Below, in pieces: positions 1 through 9,421 of a stretch of 64,000 bases of DNA. Source of the stretch: Oceanibacterium hippocampi (GTDB lineage Bacteria; Pseudomonadota; Alphaproteobacteria; Sneathiellales; Sneathiellaceae). The stretch spans positions 186,001 through 250,000 of the forward strand of contig NZ_FWFR01000003.1 of assembly GCF_900172325.1 (NCBI RefSeq), in the 5' to 3' direction. The position numbers were made by a program, and so were the translations under genes. A model generated the notes under the pieces. The model was not told the DNA's origin. It did not search any database and saw only the letters and a list, made by a program, of their open reading frames with translations. The stretch's first letter is position 1. Every line of letters starts with the position of its first letter.

Positions 1-660
1 TTCTGGCTCGGTACCGATCAGATCGGCCGCGATATCCTGTCGCGGATCATCTATGGCTGTCGCACGGTGCTGATCTATGCCCCGCTGGCGACCCTCTGCG
101 CCTACACGGTCGGCATCCTGATGGGCCTGACCGCAGGCTACAAGGGAGGCGTCTGGGACGAGGTGCTGAGCCGGACCAGCGACATCATCCTCTCCTTCCC
201 GGTGCTGGTTCTCTACGTCATCATCATCGCCACGATCGGCGCGTCGGGGACCAACATCATCATCGCCATCACCTTCGCGAGCGCGCCCGGGATCATGCGC
301 ATCGTGCGCGGCCTCACGCTCGACCTGCGAAACCGCGACTATGTCGCCGCCGCCCAGACCCGGGGCGAGCCGACGTGGCGGATCCTGCTCGTCGAGATCC
401 TGCCGAACGCGCGCGGCCCGCTGATCGTCGATGCCTGCCTTCGTCTCGGCTATGTCACGATCACCATCGGCGTGCTCGGCTTCCTCGGTCTCGGCCTGCC
501 GCCGCCAGATCCGGACTGGGGCAGCATGATCGCCGATACCCGGCAATTCGCCCTCGTCTTCCCGCATATGAGCCTGTTCCCCAGCATCGCGATTTCCTCG
601 CTCGTGCTCGGACTGAACCTGCTGGCGGACGGCCTGCGTGAAATCAGCCTGCGTGACTAG
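1..660 (+). CDS. ABC importer permease, DppC/OppC family (5' partial)
   Basis: Inner-membrane permease of a dipeptide/oligopeptide-type ABC importer. The frame is open from base 1, so the N-terminus and first membrane segment lie outside the window. The visible 219 codons open with FWLGTDQIGRDILSR, a motif typical of DppC proteins ahead of the transport domain. Several hydrophobic segments follow. The cytoplasmic EAA-type loop that contacts the ATPase is seen near visible residues 122-136 (GEPTWRILLVEILPN). The ATPase gene starts 11 bases after the stop, so the two are one operon; the missing upstream genes should be a DppB-type permease and a binding protein. The substrate cannot be read from the sequence: peptides are usual, but sugars, opines and nickel are also carried by this family. 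Confidence 0.93.
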   Translation, partial: FWLGTDQIGRDILSRIIYGCRTVLIYAPLATLCAYTVGILMGLTAGYKGGVWDEVLSRTSDIILSFPVLVLYVIIIATIGASGTNIIIAITFASAPGIMRIVRGLTLDLRNRDYVAAAQTRGEPTWRILLVEILPNARGPLIVDACLRLGYVTITIGVLGFLGLGLPPPDPDWGSMIADTRQFALVFPHMSLFPSIAISSLVLGLNLLADGLREISLRD

Positions 661-671
661 GAGCTGACCCG

Positions 672-2783
672 ATGAACGACGCGAGTGCTTCGACGGGAAC
701 CGGTACGAGGCCGATTCTCGACATCCGCGACCTTTGCATTTCCTACTTCACGCGGGCCGGCGAGATCCCCGCCGTGGTCGACTTCTCGCTCAAGCTGGCG
801 CCCGGCGAAAGCGTCGGCCTGGTGGGCGAATCCGGCTGCGGGAAATCGACGGTGGCGATGGCGATCATGCGCTACCTCGGGACCAACGGCGGCATCGTCG
901 GGGGCAGCATCGAATTCGACGGCCGCGACCTGACAACGATGGCGGAGGAAGACCTCCGGCGGATCCGGGGCTCCGAGATCGCCATGATCTACCAGGAGCC
1001 GATGGCGGCGCTCAATCCGTCGATGCGGATCGGCCGGCAGCTCATGGAAGTGCCGCTCTTTCACGAGAATGTCTCGGAGGCGGAAGCCGAGAAGCGCGCC
1101 ATTGCCATGCTGGAGGACGTCAACCTGCCCGACGCGGAACGGGTGATGGAGGCCTATCCGCACCAGATATCCGGCGGCCAGCAGCAACGCGTGGTGATCG
1201 CGATGGCGCTGCTGTCCAATCCGAAGCTGCTGCTGCTCGACGAGCCGACGACCGCGCTCGATGTCACCGTCGAGGCCGGCATTGTCGAACTGATCGCCGA
1301 CATCTCGAAGAAATTCGGCACCAGCATGCTCTACATCTCGCACAATCTCGGGCTGATCCTCGAGACATGCGACCGGGTCTGCGTGATGTATTCGGGCGAA
1401 GTGGTCGAGGAAGGCACCGTCAACGAGGTGTTCGACCGGATGCGGCATCCCTACACGCACGGCCTGTTCAACGCCATCCCGCTGCCGACGGCGGACAAGA
1501 ATTCCCGGCCGCTTGTGGCGATCCGCGGGCAACTGCCGCTGCCGCACCAGCGCCCGCCCGGCTGTTTCTTCGGACCGCGCTGCGATTTCTTCGTCGAGGG
1601 GCGCTGCGATGCCCAGCCCATCCCGATGACGGGGATGACGTCGCCGACGCACCGCGTGCGCTGCATCCGCTGGGAGGAGATCGACTGGGACAATTACGCC
1701 CCCGACCGCAAGGAGAGAGAGCCCCATCCGCCGGGCGAGATCGTCCTCCAGGTCGAGGCGATGCGGAAATACTATCCGGTTCACGACGACTCGCTGCTCG
1801 CCATTTTCCGCGGCGACACGACCCGCCAGGTGAAGGCCAATGAATCGCTCAGCTTCTCGGCGCGCAAGCAAGAAACGGTTGCGATCGTCGGCGAATCCGG
1901 CTGCGGCAAATCGACCTTCGCCAAGGTCCTGACTGGGCTCGAGACGGCGACCGACGGCAAGATCATCTTCGGCAACACCGATATCGGCCAGATCGCCGTC
2001 GGCGACCGTACAGAGGGACAGCTGAGTTCGCTCCAGATGGTGTTCCAGAATCCGAACGACACGCTCAATCCGAGCCAGACGGTCGGCTCCCAGATCGCGC
2101 GCGTGATCCGGAAATTCGGCGTCGAGAGCGATCCGGACAAGATCCACGACCGGGTCATGCGGCTGCTCGACCTGGTCAAGCTGCCGCGCGACTTCGCCCT
2201 GCGGCGACCGCGCCAGCTGTCCGGCGGCCAGAAGCAGCGGATCGGCATTGCCCGCGCCTTCGCCGGCAATCCCTCGATGGTGATCGCCGACGAGCCGGTC
2301 TCCGCCCTCGACGTGTCGGTCCAGGCCGCGGTCACCGACCTGCTGATGGACATCCAGGAGGAATTCGGCACCACCCTGCTGTTCATCAGCCACGACCTGT
2401 CGGTGGTCCGCTACCTTGCCGACCGGATCGTCGTCATGTATCTCGGCCAGATCATGGAGCGGGGCTCGACCGACGAAGTCTTCAGCCCGCCCTATCATCC
2501 CTACACCGAGGCGCTGCTCTCGGCGGTGCCGATCGCCGACACCCGGGTCGAGAAGAAGCGGATCGTGCTCGAGGGCCAGTTGCCGAGCGTGCTCAATCCG
2601 CCGAAAGGCTGCCCCTTCCATACCCGTTGCCCGCGCAAGATCGGCGCGATCTGCGAGAACGAGCGGCCGCCGGTGCACGATGTCAGCGACCAGCACAAGA
2701 TCGCCTGCCACATTCCGCTCGACGAGCTGAAGGCGGTCGAGCCGGTGTTCCGCCTGGCCAGCGACGCCCCGTCCGCGGCATGA
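672..2783 (+). CDS. Fused double ATPase of a peptide-type ABC importer (DppD-DppF fusion)
   Basis: A 703-residue cytoplasmic ATPase carrying two complete nucleotide-binding domains. Domain 1 has Walker [10 protein letters not shown] near residue 53, signature SGGQQQR and Walker [13 protein letters not shown] near 188. Domain 2 has Walker [10 protein letters not shown] near 406, signature LSGGQKQR near 515 and Walker B near 538. Each domain ends in the cysteine-containing oligopeptide-transporter tail ([20 protein letters not shown]). In classical Dpp/Opp systems these are two genes; fused versions such as GsiA and YejF are well known, so the fusion is ordinary. The ATG is preceded by AGGAG overlapping the end of the permease gene. 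Both ATPase sites look intact. Confidence 0.95.
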   Translation: MNDASASTGTGTRPILDIRDLCISYFTRAGEIPAVVDFSLKLAPGESVGLVGESGCGKSTVAMAIMRYLGTNGGIVGGSIEFDGRDLTTMAEEDLRRIRGSEIAMIYQEPMAALNPSMRIGRQLMEVPLFHENVSEAEAEKRAIAMLEDVNLPDAERVMEAYPHQISGGQQQRVVIAMALLSNPKLLLLDEPTTALDVTVEAGIVELIADISKKFGTSMLYISHNLGLILETCDRVCVMYSGEVVEEGTVNEVFDRMRHPYTHGLFNAIPLPTADKNSRPLVAIRGQLPLPHQRPPGCFFGPRCDFFVEGRCDAQPIPMTGMTSPTHRVRCIRWEEIDWDNYAPDRKEREPHPPGEIVLQVEAMRKYYPVHDDSLLAIFRGDTTRQVKANESLSFSARKQETVAIVGESGCGKSTFAKVLTGLETATDGKIIFGNTDIGQIAVGDRTEGQLSSLQMVFQNPNDTLNPSQTVGSQIARVIRKFGVESDPDKIHDRVMRLLDLVKLPRDFALRRPRQLSGGQKQRIGIARAFAGNPSMVIADEPVSALDVSVQAAVTDLLMDIQEEFGTTLLFISHDLSVVRYLADRIVVMYLGQIMERGSTDEVFSPPYHPYTEALLSAVPIADTRVEKKRIVLEGQLPSVLNPPKGCPFHTRCPRKIGAICENERPPVHDVSDQHKIACHIPLDELKAVEPVFRLASDAPSAA

Positions 2784-2939
2784 GAGCGAGGCCGCGCGTA
2801 CAACCGGGCTGATGTTCGCGATTTAACTACAAATTAACGCCCCGGCCTCGATAGTCGGACCGTCGATCCTGCGAAGCGAGAGGCGTCTCCAGTCGAGCCG
2901 CCGTGTTTCGCAGCACAGAGAAGCGGAAGGCGGGACGGC

Positions 2940-4700
2940 GTGAGCAGCAAGATCAGTGGTACCGAACAAGCACAGACAGGAGGGGCGGCATCCGGTAGCC
3001 GGTGGCGCCTTCTGGTCGTCGAAGACGGCGACATCGCTTCCCTCGTCGTTGAACAGTTGTCGCAACAGATCGCGATCGACAAGACCCGCGACATCGAGGT
3101 TGCGCGGAACGAGATCCTGAAGGGCGACTATGATTGCGCCGTCGTCGATGCTTCCCTGCCCGGCCTCAAGATCGGCGAATTCCTGTCGCTGACGGCTTGT
3201 GCGCGTCCGGCGACCCCGATCGTGGTCGTCGGCGGAGACGTCGAGAATCTCGACCTCGGCGCCGCCGAATATGTCAGCTCGACCGAAATCTCGACTCCCC
3301 GCCTCGGCAGTTCCGTCCGGAAGGCGATCACCAACGGCCGGAAGTTCCGCCGTCTGCACGAACTCGAGCGCAAGCTCGAGGTCGAGGGCTCGCAGGACAG
3401 CGTCACCGCGCTGCCGTCCCGCGTTCGCTTCCATGACCGGCTGGAAATGGAAGTCCGCAATGTCGAGGGCAGCGACAACCATCTCGCGCTCCTCGTTCTC
3501 GATCTGGACGGCTTCAAGGCATTCAACTACAGCCTCGGCTACGCGATCGGCGACCAGCTTCTGCAGGCCGTCGCCGAGCGGCTGAACCAGACCGCGCCCG
3601 ACGCCAAACTGGTCGGCCGACTGGGCAACGACGAGTTCGGCATCCTGCTCGACCTTGCACCGAATTTCGCGTCACAGGTTGCCACCAAGTTCTCCAAGGC
3701 ACTCCGCGTGCCGTTCGACTGCGCCGGCCACCAGGTCGAGATCAGCGCGACCTTCGGCATCGCCATGCAGGCCCCCGGCGACAACGCCACCGAGCTGCTG
3801 CACAAGGCGATGAACGCGCTCGACGGCGCCCAGCGGCGCGGGGTGCGTTTCCTCGTCTTCGACGAGGAGAACGAAGGCGAACGGCGGCTCCAGTTCGGCC
3901 TCGGCCGGGATCTGCCGAGCGCCATCGAAAGCGGCCAGATGCGGCTCTACTTCCAGCCGAAAATCAGCATGATCGACGGCAATGTGACCGGTGTCGAGGC
4001 TCTCGTCCGCTGGCAGCATCCGGAACATGGCCTCGTCTTCCCCGACAATTTCATTCCGCTCGCCGAGCGCTCCGGCGCCATCGAGCCGCTGACGCGCTGG
4101 GTGCTCGACGCCGCGCTCAAGCAGGCCAGTGCCTGGAGCGCGCTCGGCATCGACCTCGAGATTTCCGTCAACGTCTCGGCCCTGACGCTGCACAACCGCG
4201 ACTTCCCCAACACGGTCCGGACGATGCTCGCCAACTGGTCGTTCCCGGCCAACCGGCTGACGCTCGAAATCACCGAGAGCGCCTTCATTTCCGACGTGCT
4301 GCGCGCCACCGATACGCTGACGCGGCTGCATGAACTGGGCGTGCGGATCTCGATCGACGATTTCGGAACGGGCTATTCCTCGCTGGCCTATATCCGCCGC
4401 CTGCCGATCGACGAGCTCAAGGTCGACAAGAGCTTCGTCATGCACATGCAGTCGGAACCCGACGATTCCGTGATCGTGCGGGTCCTGGTCCAGCTCGGCC
4501 GCAGCCTCGGCCTCAATGTCGTCGCCGAGGGCGTCGAGGATCGCGAGACCTGGTACATGCTCGCCGCGCTCGGCTGCAACTGCGCGCAGGGCTATTACAT
4601 GGCCCGTCCGCTGGACGTCCCGAACTTCGAGAAATGGCTGCAATCCTCGGCCTGGGGCCTCGCCGGCCGCGCCGTCGCGCAAGCCAGCCTCGCCGAGTAG
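2940..4700 (+). CDS. Receiver-like / degenerate GGDEF / EAL cyclic-di-GMP protein
   Basis: Predicted cyclic-di-GMP phosphodiesterase of 586 residues, GTG start. Residues about 20-140 resemble a response-regulator receiver (acidic pair in LLVVEDGD, putative phospho-Asp in CAVVDASLPG). Residues about 155-300 form a GGDEF domain whose signature reads GNDEF (near 229) with no RxxD inhibitory site just before it, so cyclase activity is doubtful. Residues about 315-565 form an EAL domain with the expected catalytic motifs: VEALVRW near 351, ITESAF, DDFGTGYSS near 473 and AEGVED near 530, so hydrolysis is likely. No membrane segment is seen. It is a single gene, 156 bases after the ABC operon. Receiver assignment is less certain than the EAL assignment because the conserved C-terminal lysine is not evident. 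Confidence 0.9.
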   Translation: MSSKISGTEQAQTGGAASGSRWRLLVVEDGDIASLVVEQLSQQIAIDKTRDIEVARNEILKGDYDCAVVDASLPGLKIGEFLSLTACARPATPIVVVGGDVENLDLGAAEYVSSTEISTPRLGSSVRKAITNGRKFRRLHELERKLEVEGSQDSVTALPSRVRFHDRLEMEVRNVEGSDNHLALLVLDLDGFKAFNYSLGYAIGDQLLQAVAERLNQTAPDAKLVGRLGNDEFGILLDLAPNFASQVATKFSKALRVPFDCAGHQVEISATFGIAMQAPGDNATELLHKAMNALDGAQRRGVRFLVFDEENEGERRLQFGLGRDLPSAIESGQMRLYFQPKISMIDGNVTGVEALVRWQHPEHGLVFPDNFIPLAERSGAIEPLTRWVLDAALKQASAWSALGIDLEISVNVSALTLHNRDFPNTVRTMLANWSFPANRLTLEITESAFISDVLRATDTLTRLHELGVRISIDDFGTGYSSLAYIRRLPIDELKVDKSFVMHMQSEPDDSVIVRVLVQLGRSLGLNVVAEGVEDRETWYMLAALGCNCAQGYYMARPLDVPNFEKWLQSSAWGLAGRAVAQASLAE

Positions 4701-4931
4701 CGATCCCCATCACCTGAACGCGGATCCAGACGAGCCAGTCGCGAAAGCGCCTGTTCGGCTCACCACGTACGATTCGCGGCTCCGATGTCCGCCGTCCGGG
4801 GCCAGCGTTCCTCCTTCGCTCCAAGACGCGACGCCGGCGCAGCCGTTTGCCCGGACCGGACGGATGATGTAGAGGTGAATTGGACGCATCAAACGTCCTT
4901 TTCGTCTCTCCCGTAACGGACATTTCCACGA

Positions 4932-5540
4932 ATGGCGATCAACGGCCCCGATGTCACGCTCGATCACCCGGCCTTCATCCATCCGAGTGCCGAGATCTTC
5001 GGCAAGGTCCATATCGGACGGGATGCCTCTGTCTGGCTGAACGTCGTGATCCGGGCCGAGAACCAGTCGGTCGAGATCGGCGAAGGCAGCAACGTCCAGG
5101 ATTTCGTCATGATCCACGTCGGCGCCTCGACCGGAACCCGGATTGGCCGCCATTGCTCGATCGCGCACCATTCGACCGTCCATGGCTGCACGCTGGGTGA
5201 CAACTGCCTGGTTGGCATCAATGTCACGATCATGGACGGCGCCGTGATCGGCAAGAACTGCGTCATCGGCGGCCATTCGCTGATCACGGAGAACACCGTC
5301 ATCCCCGACAATTCCATCGTCATGGGCACACCCGGCCGGGTGGTGAAGACGCGCAACAGTTTCATGCAGACGCGCATGAATGCGCTTGCCTATGTCCGTA
5401 ATGCCAAGGCATATGCGGCCGGTCGGTACCGCGAGTGGGACCAGCCCGAATTCGTCGCGGCGATGATGGCGGCACGGGCCGAATTCGAACGCGAGATGGC
5501 CGAGGCGGAATCCGCCATGGCCGAGCAGAACGCAACCTGA
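4932..5540 (+). CDS. Gamma-carbonic-anhydrase-like left-handed beta-helix protein
   Basis: A 202-residue protein made largely of hexapeptide repeats (for example VHIGRD, IGEGSN, TLGDNC, VIGKNC), forming a left-handed parallel beta helix. It resembles the gamma-carbonic anhydrase/YrdA/PaaY group: histidines in MIHVG, IAHHS and VHGC are placed like the three zinc ligands of Cam-type enzymes, which bind metal between subunits of a trimer. The C-terminal helix (about 150-200) is charged. Members range from true carbonic anhydrases to thioesterases or uncharacterised proteins, so the reaction is open. The dgcN-like gene begins 45 bases downstream, so they may be cotranscribed. Confidence 0.85.
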   Translation: MAINGPDVTLDHPAFIHPSAEIFGKVHIGRDASVWLNVVIRAENQSVEIGEGSNVQDFVMIHVGASTGTRIGRHCSIAHHSTVHGCTLGDNCLVGINVTIMDGAVIGKNCVIGGHSLITENTVIPDNSIVMGTPGRVVKTRNSFMQTRMNALAYVRNAKAYAAGRYREWDQPEFVAAMMAARAEFEREMAEAESAMAEQNAT

Positions 5541-5585
5541 ACGATTGAAACCAGGGGCCCTCGACGCGGCCCGGAAGAGGTCAAC

Positions 5586-6578
5586 ATGGACTCTCCCTAC
5601 CTTCTCTTCCTCGGCGACGTGCCGGATCAGCTTTCGGCCAAGACGGCGGAAGGCGTCGTCCGCTGGCGGCCCGAACGGGTGCTGGGCCAGAACCGGATGG
5701 AGGGCTGCGGGGCCGATCTCGGGGTCGCCGACATCTCGATCCCCCATGCCGCCGCCAAGGGGGCGAAGACGATGATCGTCGGCGTCGCCAATTCCGGCGG
5801 CGTCCTGCCAGGACACTGGAGCCGCTCGATCGTCGAGGCGATGGAACTCGGCATGGACGTGGCGAGCGGCCTTCACATGCGCCTCGCCGACCAGCCCGAG
5901 ATCGCCGAGGCGGCAGCCAGGACCGGCCGGAAGCTTTACGACGTCCGTCATCCGACGCGGCAGTTCCCCACCGGCAAGGGCACCAGGCGGACCGGCAAGC
6001 GCCTGCTGACCGTCGGCACCGACTGTTCGGTCGGCAAGATGTTCACCACGCTCGCGCTCGAGAAGGAAATGCGGAAGCGCGATTTCAAGGCCGATTTCCG
6101 CGCCACCGGCCAGACCGGGATCCTGATCACCGGCGAGGGCGTGTCGATCGACGCCGTGGTCGCCGACTTCATCTCGGGCGCCGTCGAATGGCTGTCGCCT
6201 GACAACGATCCGGATCACTGGGATCTGATCGAAGGCCAGGGGTCGCTCTTTCACCCCTCGTTCGCCGGTGTCAGCCTCGGCCTCCTGCACGGCGCCCAGG
6301 CCGACGTGCTGATCATGTGCCACGAGCCGACCCGGCCGCACATGCGCGGCATCCCGGGGCGCGCCCTGCCGTCGATCCAGACCTGCATCGATGCCAATCT
6401 GCAGGCAGCCCGCCTGACCAACAGCGCGGTCCAGTGTATCGGCATCGCCGTCAACACCTCCGGCCTCGACCCGGCGGCCGCCAGGGACTATCTCGCCGCC
6501 ACCGAGGAGACGCATGGCCTGCCCTGCGTCGATCCGGCACGCGATGGCGTCGCCCGCCTGGTGGACCGCCTGTCGTGA
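5586..6578 (+). CDS. dgcN: DUF1611 protein, probable D-glutamate N-acetyltransferase DgcN
   Basis: A 330-residue DUF1611-family protein with an N-terminal Rossmann-like half and a C-terminal P-loop half. The nucleotide-binding-like loop is GTDCSVGKMFTT near residue 144, followed by family motifs RATGQTGILI, EGQGSLFHPS and HEPTRPHMRG. In the DgcN-DgcA route described in Pseudoalteromonas, DgcN acetylates D-glutamate to N-acetyl-D-glutamate. The assignment rests on the family plus its immediate neighbour: the stop overlaps the GTG start of an enolase-superfamily racemase (GTGA), the same dgcN-dgcA pairing. Many DUF1611 proteins are otherwise annotated only as hypothetical or as epimerases. The ATG has an AGAGG box upstream. 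Confidence 0.8.
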   Translation: MDSPYLLFLGDVPDQLSAKTAEGVVRWRPERVLGQNRMEGCGADLGVADISIPHAAAKGAKTMIVGVANSGGVLPGHWSRSIVEAMELGMDVASGLHMRLADQPEIAEAAARTGRKLYDVRHPTRQFPTGKGTRRTGKRLLTVGTDCSVGKMFTTLALEKEMRKRDFKADFRATGQTGILITGEGVSIDAVVADFISGAVEWLSPDNDPDHWDLIEGQGSLFHPSFAGVSLGLLHGAQADVLIMCHEPTRPHMRGIPGRALPSIQTCIDANLQAARLTNSAVQCIGIAVNTSGLDPAAARDYLAATEETHGLPCVDPARDGVARLVDRLS

Positions 6579-7561
6579 ACGACATCAGCCTCACGGTCAG
6601 GCAGGAGTCCTGGCCGATCCGGGGCGCCTTCCGGATCAGCCGCGGCGCCAAGACCGCGGCCGAGGTCGTCGTCGTCGAGGTCACCCGCGGCCCCTTCACC
6701 GGGCGCGGCGAATGCGTGCCCTACGCCCGCTACGGCGAAAGCCTGGACAGCGTGACCGGCGAGATCGAGCGCGTCCGCAAGACCATCGAGGGCGGCGTCA
6801 GCGCGGAACGGCTGCTCTCCCTGCTGCCGTCCGGCGCGGCGCGGAACGCCGTCGATTGCGCCCTCTGGGACCTTGCCGCCAAGGCGAGCGGACGCACCGT
6901 CGCGGACCTGCTGGGCGTGCCGGCCCCGGGCCCGCAGATCAGCGCCTACACGTTGAGCCTCGACAGCGCCGAGGCGATGGGCGCGGCGGCGAAGCTCCAG
7001 GCAGACCGGCCCCTGCTCAAGCTGAAGCTGGGTGGCGCCGGCGATGTCGAGCGGGTTGCCGCGGTCCGCGAGAACGCGCCGCGATCGCGCATCATCGTCG
7101 ATGCGAACGAGGCCTGGACGCCTGCCATGATCGCCGATTTCGACGCCGACATGGCGCGCCTCGGCGTCGAGCTGATCGAGCAGCCCCTGCCCGCCGACAA
7201 GGACGAGGTGCTGGCCGATATCGAGCATTCGGTGCCGCTGTGCGCCGACGAGAGCTGCCATGACCTGTCGACGCTCGACGAGGTCGCGCCCCTATACGAC
7301 TACATCAACGTGAAGCTCGACAAGACCGGCGGCCTGACCGAGGCGCTCCGCCTCGTCGGCGCGGCGCGCGATCTCGGCCTCGGCGTGATGGTCGGCTGCA
7401 TGCTCGGCACCAGTCTCGCCATGGCGCCGGCGCTGCTGCTCGGCAGTTCCGCCCGCTATATCGACCTTGACGGGCCGCTGTTGCTCGACCGCGACCGCGA
7501 GCCGGGCCTGCGCTTCGAAGGCAGCGTCGTTCATCCACCGCAGCCGGCGCTCTGGGGCTGA
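6575..7561 (+). CDS. dgcA: Enolase-superfamily racemase, probable N-acetyl-D-glutamate racemase DgcA
   Basis: A 328-residue enolase-superfamily enzyme of the dipeptide-epimerase-like branch. The barrel carries all expected residues: the KLKLG lysine pair near 148, metal ligands in VDANEAW near 176, EQP near 201 and ADES near 224, the distal lysine in NVKLDKTGG near 248, and the DLDGP strand near the C-terminus. The start is GTG at 6575, overlapping the upstream stop by four bases; an in-frame ATG farther upstream lies deep inside dgcN and is unlikely. In the DgcN-DgcA route this enzyme interconverts N-acetyl-D- and N-acetyl-L-glutamate. Without the dgcN neighbour it could equally be called an L-Ala-D/L-Glu epimerase. 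Confidence 0.85.
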   Translation: MNDISLTVRQESWPIRGAFRISRGAKTAAEVVVVEVTRGPFTGRGECVPYARYGESLDSVTGEIERVRKTIEGGVSAERLLSLLPSGAARNAVDCALWDLAAKASGRTVADLLGVPAPGPQISAYTLSLDSAEAMGAAAKLQADRPLLKLKLGGAGDVERVAAVRENAPRSRIIVDANEAWTPAMIADFDADMARLGVELIEQPLPADKDEVLADIEHSVPLCADESCHDLSTLDEVAPLYDYINVKLDKTGGLTEALRLVGAARDLGLGVMVGCMLGTSLAMAPALLLGSSARYIDLDGPLLLDRDREPGLRFEGSVVHPPQPALWG

Positions 7562-7597
7562 ACCCCCGGCAGCGATTCAGCACAAGGCGCGGGCCTC

Positions 7598-7951
7598 ATG
7601 AGGATCACCGGCATGCTGGGCCTGGAACGGATCGCCGAGAAGAAGCGCAACACCGGCATCACCTTCGCCCGGCATGAACGGGGCAACGGCATCGGCCTGC
7701 TCGCCAACATCCATCTCGCGGCCGCCGTCGCGCCGGCGCCATTTATCGAGTATCCTTTCGATCCGCCCGAATGGACGGTCGAGCGCCGGGACCTCATCCT
7801 TGCCGGGCCGGTCGTCGCGGAACAGGGCTGAACCGTACTGTCCGAGCGCCCGGGCCTCGGATTCGAACTCGACGACGCGCATCTCGAAGCAACACGCATC
7901 CAGGGGACCATCCCCCGAACAGGATCACGGCATCATCGCCAGGAACATTAG
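7598..7951 (+). pseudogene. C-terminal remnant of a mandelate-racemase-type enolase-superfamily gene
   Basis: This stretch encodes the last ~100 residues of a second, different enolase-superfamily protein (mandelate racemase/muconate lactonizing type). Recognisable pieces are RITGMLGLERIAEKK, GNGIGLLANIHLAAAV and APFIEYPFDPPEWTVERRD. The frame meets TGA at 7829-7831, but the same frame continues with a family-like tail (TVLSERPGLGFELDD) before TAG at 7949. The stop falls where family members often carry an aromatic residue (EQG-x-TV), so a TGG to TGA change is a simple explanation. The N-terminal domain and most of the barrel are absent upstream, because dgcA ends at 7561. It is read as a decayed gene left between dgcA and rimB. 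Confidence 0.7.
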
Positions 7952-7958
7952 GTCCGTC

Positions 7959-8519
7959 ATGCCTGCCAGATCCGACCGGCTCGACCGGCCCCTCTGCACG
8001 CCCGGCAGGCCGGTCGCTGACGCGCCCGCGAAGCGGATCGTCGGATGGCGCGAATGGGTCCGGTTCCCGGAACTGTCGGACGTGATGATCAAGGCGAAAT
8101 TCGACACCGGGGCGCGCACCTCGGCCCTACATGCCTGGGACATCACCCCTTTCGAGAAGGCGGGCGAACCGTGGATCGCCTTTCAGCTGCATCCTCTCCA
8201 GCGTAACGACGCCGAGCGTATCGACTGCCAGGCGCCGTTGCACGACCGCCGGGAAGTCGTCAATTCGGGCGGCGGTCGGGAACTGCGCTACGTGATCCTC
8301 ACGACGCTTCGTCTCGGCGACGCGGCATGGCCGATCGAGGTGACGCTGACCAACCGGGACGAGATGGGCTTTCGCCTGCTCGTCGGGCGCACCGCCATGC
8401 ACGGCCGTCTCGTCGTGGATCCCGACCGTTCCTACGTGCACGGCCGGCGACGGAAGAAAAAGAAGAAAACCAGGGCGGCCGCGGCCTTATCCCGCGGCGA
8501 CGGAGGAGAAGCCCGATGA
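7959..8519 (+). CDS. rimB: RimB-type retropepsin-like protease (ATP-dependent zinc protease family)
   Basis: A protein of about 186 residues of the family long labelled ATP-dependent zinc protease (Pfam Zn_protease), now known to be retropepsin-like. The aspartyl-protease-like motif [13 protein letters not shown] lies near residues 46-58, the [17 protein letters not shown] strand near 92, and the second hallmark [10 protein letters not shown] near 139. The C-terminus is lysine/arginine-rich (run RRKKKKK). The start is uncertain: ATG 7959 gives a short extension before the conserved RIVGWREWV. It overlaps rimK by ATGA, so the two are translationally coupled. In Pseudomonas fluorescens RimB works with RimK and RimA on ribosomal protein S6 glutamylation; the same role here is inferred from the pairing. 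Confidence 0.85.
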   Translation: MPARSDRLDRPLCTPGRPVADAPAKRIVGWREWVRFPELSDVMIKAKFDTGARTSALHAWDITPFEKAGEPWIAFQLHPLQRNDAERIDCQAPLHDRREVVNSGGGRELRYVILTTLRLGDAAWPIEVTLTNRDEMGFRLLVGRTAMHGRLVVDPDRSYVHGRRRKKKKKTRAAAALSRGDGGEAR

Positions 8520-9421
8520 AGATCGTCATGCTGGCCCGCAACCCGGAGCTCTATTCGCATCGGCGTCTGGTCGAGGCGGCCGAGGCCCGCGGGCACGAGA
8601 TCCGCATCCTCAATACCCTGATGTGCTACGTGAACATCACGTCGCATCGTCCGGCGGTCCATTATGGTGGCGAGAAGCTCGACGATTTCGACGCGGTGAT
8701 CCCGCGGATCGGCGCCTCGATCACCTTCTACGGCGCCGCCGTGCTGCGCCAGTTCGAGATGATGGGCGTCTATCCCCTCAATGAATCGGTCTCGATCGTG
8801 CGCTCGCGCGACAAGCTCCGCTCGCTGCAACTGCTCGCCCGCAAGGGCCTCGGCCTTCCGGTCACCGGCTTCGCCCATTCGACGAAATATACCGACGAGC
8901 TGATCGAGATGGTCGGCGGCGCGCCCGTCGTCATCAAGCTTCTGGAAGGCACGCAGGGAATCGGCGTGGTGCTGGGCGAGACGCACAATTCCGCCAAGAG
9001 CGTGATCGAGGCGTTTCGCGGCGTGAAAGCCAATATCCTCGTGCAGGAATACATCAAGGAAGCGGGCGGCACCGACATCCGCATCTTCGTCATCGGCGAC
9101 AAGGTCGTCGCCTCGATGAAGCGCCAGGGCGCCGAGGGCGAGTTCCGCTCCAACCTGCACCGGGGCGGCACCTCGTCGGCGGTGCGCATCACGCCGGAGG
9201 AGCGTTCGACCGCGGTCCGCGCGGTCAAGGCGCTTGGCCTCAACGTCGCCGGCGTCGACCTGCTGCGCTCGAACCACGGTCCCGTCATCATGGAGGTGAA
9301 TTCAACACCGGGTCTGGAAGGGATAGAGAACGCGACCGGCAAGGATATCGCCGGACAGATCATCGAGTTCCTCGAAAGTAACGCGAAAAGCGGCAACACA
9401 AGAACAAGAGGTCAGGGATGA
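8516..9421 (+). CDS. rimK: RimK-type ATP-grasp glutamate ligase
   Basis: A 301-residue ATP-grasp ligase, essentially the length of E. coli RimK (300). The N-terminus ([18 protein letters not shown]) and motifs [72 protein letters not shown] and [15 protein letters not shown] cover nucleotide, metal and substrate sites and are all present. RimK adds glutamate residues to the C-terminus of ribosomal protein S6 and can make poly-alpha-glutamate. Its ATG overlaps the rimB stop and its stop overlaps the next ATG, so rimB, rimK and the M14 gene form one coupled unit. Function is well supported by family; the target protein here is not shown. Confidence 0.93.
   Translation: MKIVMLARNPELYSHRRLVEAAEARGHEIRILNTLMCYVNITSHRPAVHYGGEKLDDFDAVIPRIGASITFYGAAVLRQFEMMGVYPLNESVSIVRSRDKLRSLQLLARKGLGLPVTGFAHSTKYTDELIEMVGGAPVVIKLLEGTQGIGVVLGETHNSAKSVIEAFRGVKANILVQEYIKEAGGTDIRIFVIGDKVVASMKRQGAEGEFRSNLHRGGTSSAVRITPEERSTAVRAVKALGLNVAGVDLLRSNHGPVIMEVNSTPGLEGIENATGKDIAGQIIEFLESNAKSGNTRTRGQG

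Noticed and set aside
7829-7831. In-frame TGA as a selenocysteine codon
   Set aside because: The surrounding gene is only a C-terminal fragment, the position normally holds a non-catalytic residue, and no SECIS-like hairpin was evident just downstream.
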